From assembly GCF_028595265.1 (NCBI RefSeq), contig NZ_JAQQXP010000003.1, forward strand, positions 310,001-374,000: DNA of 64,000 bases, written 5' to 3'. The first letter of the stretch is position 1, and every line of letters starts with the position of its first letter. The DNA is from Alteromonas gilva (GTDB taxonomy: Bacteria > Pseudomonadota > Gammaproteobacteria > Enterobacterales > Alteromonadaceae). The position numbers and the translations under genes are program-made. Below, piece after piece: positions 61,831 to 64,000 of this stretch. Under the pieces are notes generated by a model. That model worked only from the letters and a program-made list of their open reading frames with translations. It was not told where the DNA came from and made no database searches.

Positions 61831-62736
61831 ATGTTTTTACAATATTTTGGATTAACGGATCATCCGTTTTCTATCGCGCCCAATCCGGATTACCTGTATA
61901 TGAGTCCGCGCCATAAAGAAGCGTTGGCGCATTTGACGTTTGGTTTACGGGAAAGTGGCGGTTTCGTTATGCTCACCGGTGAAGTAGGCACCGGCAAAAC
62001 CACCGTTTCGCGCAAGTTATTGCAGCAATTGCCTGACTCAACGCAAGTGGCAATGATTTTAAACCCTACGTTGTCGGCCATTGAGCTGCTCGCCACAGTA
62101 TGCGATGAACTAAACCTCGATTACGATCCACAGCAGGCCAGTCTTAAATATTTTACTGACATGATTTTAAAAAAGCTGGCCGCTAATCACAGCGCCGGCA
62201 AGAACACGGTACTCATGATTGATGAAGCCCAGCATTTATTGCCTGAGGTGTTGGAGCAACTGCGTCTGCTCACCAATTTAGAAACCAACCGCGAAAAATT
62301 GTTGAAGATCGTGCTGATTGGGCAGCCTGAGCTACAACAATTACTCAAGCGCAATGAACTGCGTCAGTTGGCACAGCGCATTACGGCCCGCTACCACCTG
62401 TTACCGCTTAATGCCGATGAGGTGAAAGCCTATGTGAACCACCGTTTGAGTGTGGCAAATGGCGATATCAGCGTATTCAGTAAAGCCACTGTTCGGGCTA
62501 TGTACCGGGTTACAGCGGGTATTCCCCGGGTGATTAATTTACTCTGTGACCGCGCGATGACACTGGCGTTTACTCAGCAACAACCGGTTGTTAAGCGACA
62601 CTTGTTTATAGCGGCGGCGCAGCAAATTCTGGGTGATGATATTGTAGAACAACGGCTGCGCGGCCCGCGCACTATGATTTACGCCGCTATTTTTTGCTCG
62701 GCCTTAATTGGTGGTTACCTGTGGGGGAGCGCATGA
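61831..62736 (+). CDS. gspA: GspA/ExeA-type AAA ATPase, short form
   Basis: 301 residues. AAA+ domain: Walker A LTGEVGTGKTTVSRKLL near residue 50, Walker B TVLMIDEAQHLLPE near 128, sensor LKIVLIGQPELQQLLK, and YHLLPLNADEVKAYVNHRL. A single membrane helix (TMIYAAIFCSALIGGYLWG) ends the protein. Aeromonas ExeA (about 550 residues) continues with a periplasmic peptidoglycan-binding domain, which is absent here. ExeA and ExeB help the type II secretin cross the cell wall. It overlaps gspB by four bases (ATGA). No other type II secretion genes are in the window. Confidence 0.84.
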   Translation: MFLQYFGLTDHPFSIAPNPDYLYMSPRHKEALAHLTFGLRESGGFVMLTGEVGTGKTTVSRKLLQQLPDSTQVAMILNPTLSAIELLATVCDELNLDYDPQQASLKYFTDMILKKLAANHSAGKNTVLMIDEAQHLLPEVLEQLRLLTNLETNREKLLKIVLIGQPELQQLLKRNELRQLAQRITARYHLLPLNADEVKAYVNHRLSVANGDISVFSKATVRAMYRVTAGIPRVINLLCDRAMTLAFTQQQPVVKRHLFIAAAQQILGDDIVEQRLRGPRTMIYAAIFCSALIGGYLWGSA

Positions 62737-63833
62737 CCCGCATAATTGCCATTGAGCAGGCTGAACCAGGCATGATGATTGTGCGTGTGACCGCGCAAAA
62801 TGGCCCGGTAAAAATCAATAAGTCAGGTTTGATTTCAAGCCCGGCAATGATTCAGGGGTTAATTGAAATGGGCGTACAGGAAATTGAGTACGACCCGGAT
62901 CAAACGGTGGAAATATGTCAGGAAATACCGCTGTCGACCACCGAGCAAACGCCCACCCAGGCACTTTTGCGCGGCCAGTTTGATACCCGCGCGCAAAAAA
63001 CCGATAGTGCCATTAGCGATCAGTTTAATCGCAGTTTGTTTTTACCGTCGGTTAGTGGCTTGCCGGGCTGGTGGCAGCGCGGCGTGAAACCCGCTGTGCT
63101 GGCCATTGTTATGGCCCTTGGCGGGGCAGCAACAGGGTATGCACTAGCGCTGTTGCCAGAGGTCTTATCGCAAGCACTGACTCCGACCGAGTCAACGCGG
63201 TATCCAACACCAGCGACCCGGATTAACAGCGCGCCCTCACCTGCAGCCAGCGTTGACAATACGCCTGCGCAGACTAATGAAAAGATAGCGACAGCGCCTC
63301 AGCGTCAGCAGCAGGATGTCAGTGAGAGTGAGTTACCGGCCGGCCCTCAGACGTCGCCAAATCGCCAGGACAACCCCGTCAATACCGCCGAAAATGGTGT
63401 TTCGCCGTCGGCCCCGGTGGCTGATGAATTAGCTGCAACTACCGGCACACAAATTAACGCCGAGGCTCCCGAAAAAGACGTGGCGGTGTCGCCGGAACTG
63501 ATGGCACGATTTAACAAAGTGATGTCGGATCTCGAGCAGCAAGAGGAGCGTGGTGAGCCTATCAATAATGACACAGTAGTGAATATTCATGACGATATTC
63601 AGCGTGTTGATCAACTGCCTGCACGGTTACTCACCCGTTTGCCTTCGATGGATTTCAGTGCCCACATGTACGCGTCGCGGCCGGCCGATCGCTGGTTACG
63701 GGTGAATGGTGAGGATAAGAGTGAAGGAGACTGGATTAGCGATCGCGTACAGATAGTCAATATTGAAGCGCAACGGGTTATCCTGCGTTTTGAGGGTGAA
63801 GTGTTTGCGATGGCGGCGCTAACCGACTGGTAA
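62733..63833 (+). CDS. gspB: GspB/ExeB-type protein with DUF3391-like N-terminal domain
   Basis: 366 residues from ATG 62733, which has GGGGGAG upstream and overlaps the gspA stop; an upstream start at 62694 would be inside gspA and adds 13 residues. Residues 1-60 (TRIIAIEQAEPGMMIVRV ... MGVQEIEYDPDQTVEI) look like a DUF3391 domain, usually found at the N-terminus of HD-GYP cyclic-di-GMP phosphodiesterases. A membrane helix follows (KPAVLAIVMALGGAATGYAL, about 120-139), then a Pro/Ala/Thr-rich periplasmic linker, and the T2SSB domain (about 295-366: MDFSAHMYASRPADRWLRVN ... WISDRVQIVNI). Confidence 0.82.
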   Translation: MTRIIAIEQAEPGMMIVRVTAQNGPVKINKSGLISSPAMIQGLIEMGVQEIEYDPDQTVEICQEIPLSTTEQTPTQALLRGQFDTRAQKTDSAISDQFNRSLFLPSVSGLPGWWQRGVKPAVLAIVMALGGAATGYALALLPEVLSQALTPTESTRYPTPATRINSAPSPAASVDNTPAQTNEKIATAPQRQQQDVSESELPAGPQTSPNRQDNPVNTAENGVSPSAPVADELAATTGTQINAEAPEKDVAVSPELMARFNKVMSDLEQQEERGEPINNDTVVNIHDDIQRVDQLPARLLTRLPSMDFSAHMYASRPADRWLRVNGEDKSEGDWISDRVQIVNIEAQRVILRFEGEVFAMAALTDW

Positions 63834-64000
63834 TCGTTATGGGTGGCTCAGAGCTGGTCTGAGGTTGTCACCCTCAGGCCATTCAGGCCAGCCCCTGTGC
63901 CCATAGCAGGCAGCGCCGCAAGGCGCTGAAGTATACTCACCAGTACGACTGTTACCCTGTCCTCGTACCACTTACAGGCCCTAGTTATCCACCTGATTAA
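63834..64000. other. Window edge after gspB
   Basis: 167 bp with short inverted repeats (GCGCC-GCAA-GGCGC near 63912-63925; CTGAGG/CCTCAG near 63870-63887). A minus-strand frame is open from the edge to a TGA at 63848 (about 50 codons) but the encoded residues match nothing I know and may be chance. Confidence 0.3.

Noticed and set aside
63848..64000. Minus-strand frame open to the window edge
   Set aside because: About 50 codons with no recognisable sequence; could be the 3' end of a gene beyond the window but cannot be supported.
1..64000. CRISPR arrays, insertion sequences, prophage, tRNA or rRNA genes
   Set aside because: No repeat-spacer arrays, transposase or integrase motifs, or cloverleaf patterns were noticed on reading either strand.

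Overview
The window is chromosomal DNA from a marine gammaproteobacterium of the Alteromonas type (Alteromonadales). This is inferred from the gene set (PilT/PilU, RuvX-YqgE-GshB-RsmE, PrsK/PrsR, SapC, SrmB, short GspA with GspB), the gamma-type dcw gene order, and moderate GC by eye. I saw no tRNA, rRNA, insertion sequence, prophage or CRISPR array.

Layout. 1-7.7 kb: DUF4426 (cut by the edge), yggT, proC and yggS on the minus strand; divergent pilT, pilU and a small zinc-ribbon protein; then minus-strand rsmE, gshB, yqgE, ruvX. 7.8-17.1 kb: a 52-codon membrane ORF not previously called, an MscS channel, an M48 lipoprotein protease, a large secreted beta-propeller-like lipoprotein, a FabH-like ketoacyl synthase, and the two-component pair PrsK/PrsR. 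17.3-18.5 kb: a minus-strand ParA-type ATPase and ribbon-helix-helix partner gene, preceded by a clear class I cyclic-di-GMP riboswitch and a plausible terminator platform. 18.7-22.1 kb: peroxiredoxin-glutaredoxin hybrid, M20 peptidase, alpha/beta hydrolase. 22.1-28.8 kb: a copper/silver RND efflux operon (Cys/His/Met-rich small protein, CusC, CusB with two fused CusF-like domains, CusA). 29-33 kb: lipoprotein dipeptidase, SapC-like protein, ModF-like tandem ABC ATPase.

33.2-55.5 kb is a complete division and cell wall (dcw) cluster: mraZ, rsmH, ftsL, ftsI, murE, murF, mraY, murD, ftsW, murG, murC, ddl, ftsQ, ftsA, ftsZ, lpxC, then an M23 peptidase where enterobacteria have secM, then secA and mutT. 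Most genes from mraZ to ddl overlap by a few bases (often ATGA), so translation is probably coupled. Three 10-bp-spaced MraZ-type boxes precede mraZ. lpxC has its own promoter with both hexamers at consensus.

55.5-64 kb: a Cache-domain chemoreceptor, the minus-strand run cca-srmB-rdgB-hemW, and divergent gspA-gspB.

The most novel item is the cyclic-di-GMP riboswitch ahead of a plasmid-style partition gene pair: a second-messenger-controlled ParA/RHH module on a chromosome. Secondary items are the double CusF-like tail of CusB, a GspA without periplasmic domain beside a GspB with a DUF3391-like N-terminus, and a MurE whose DNPR motif reads DNSR.
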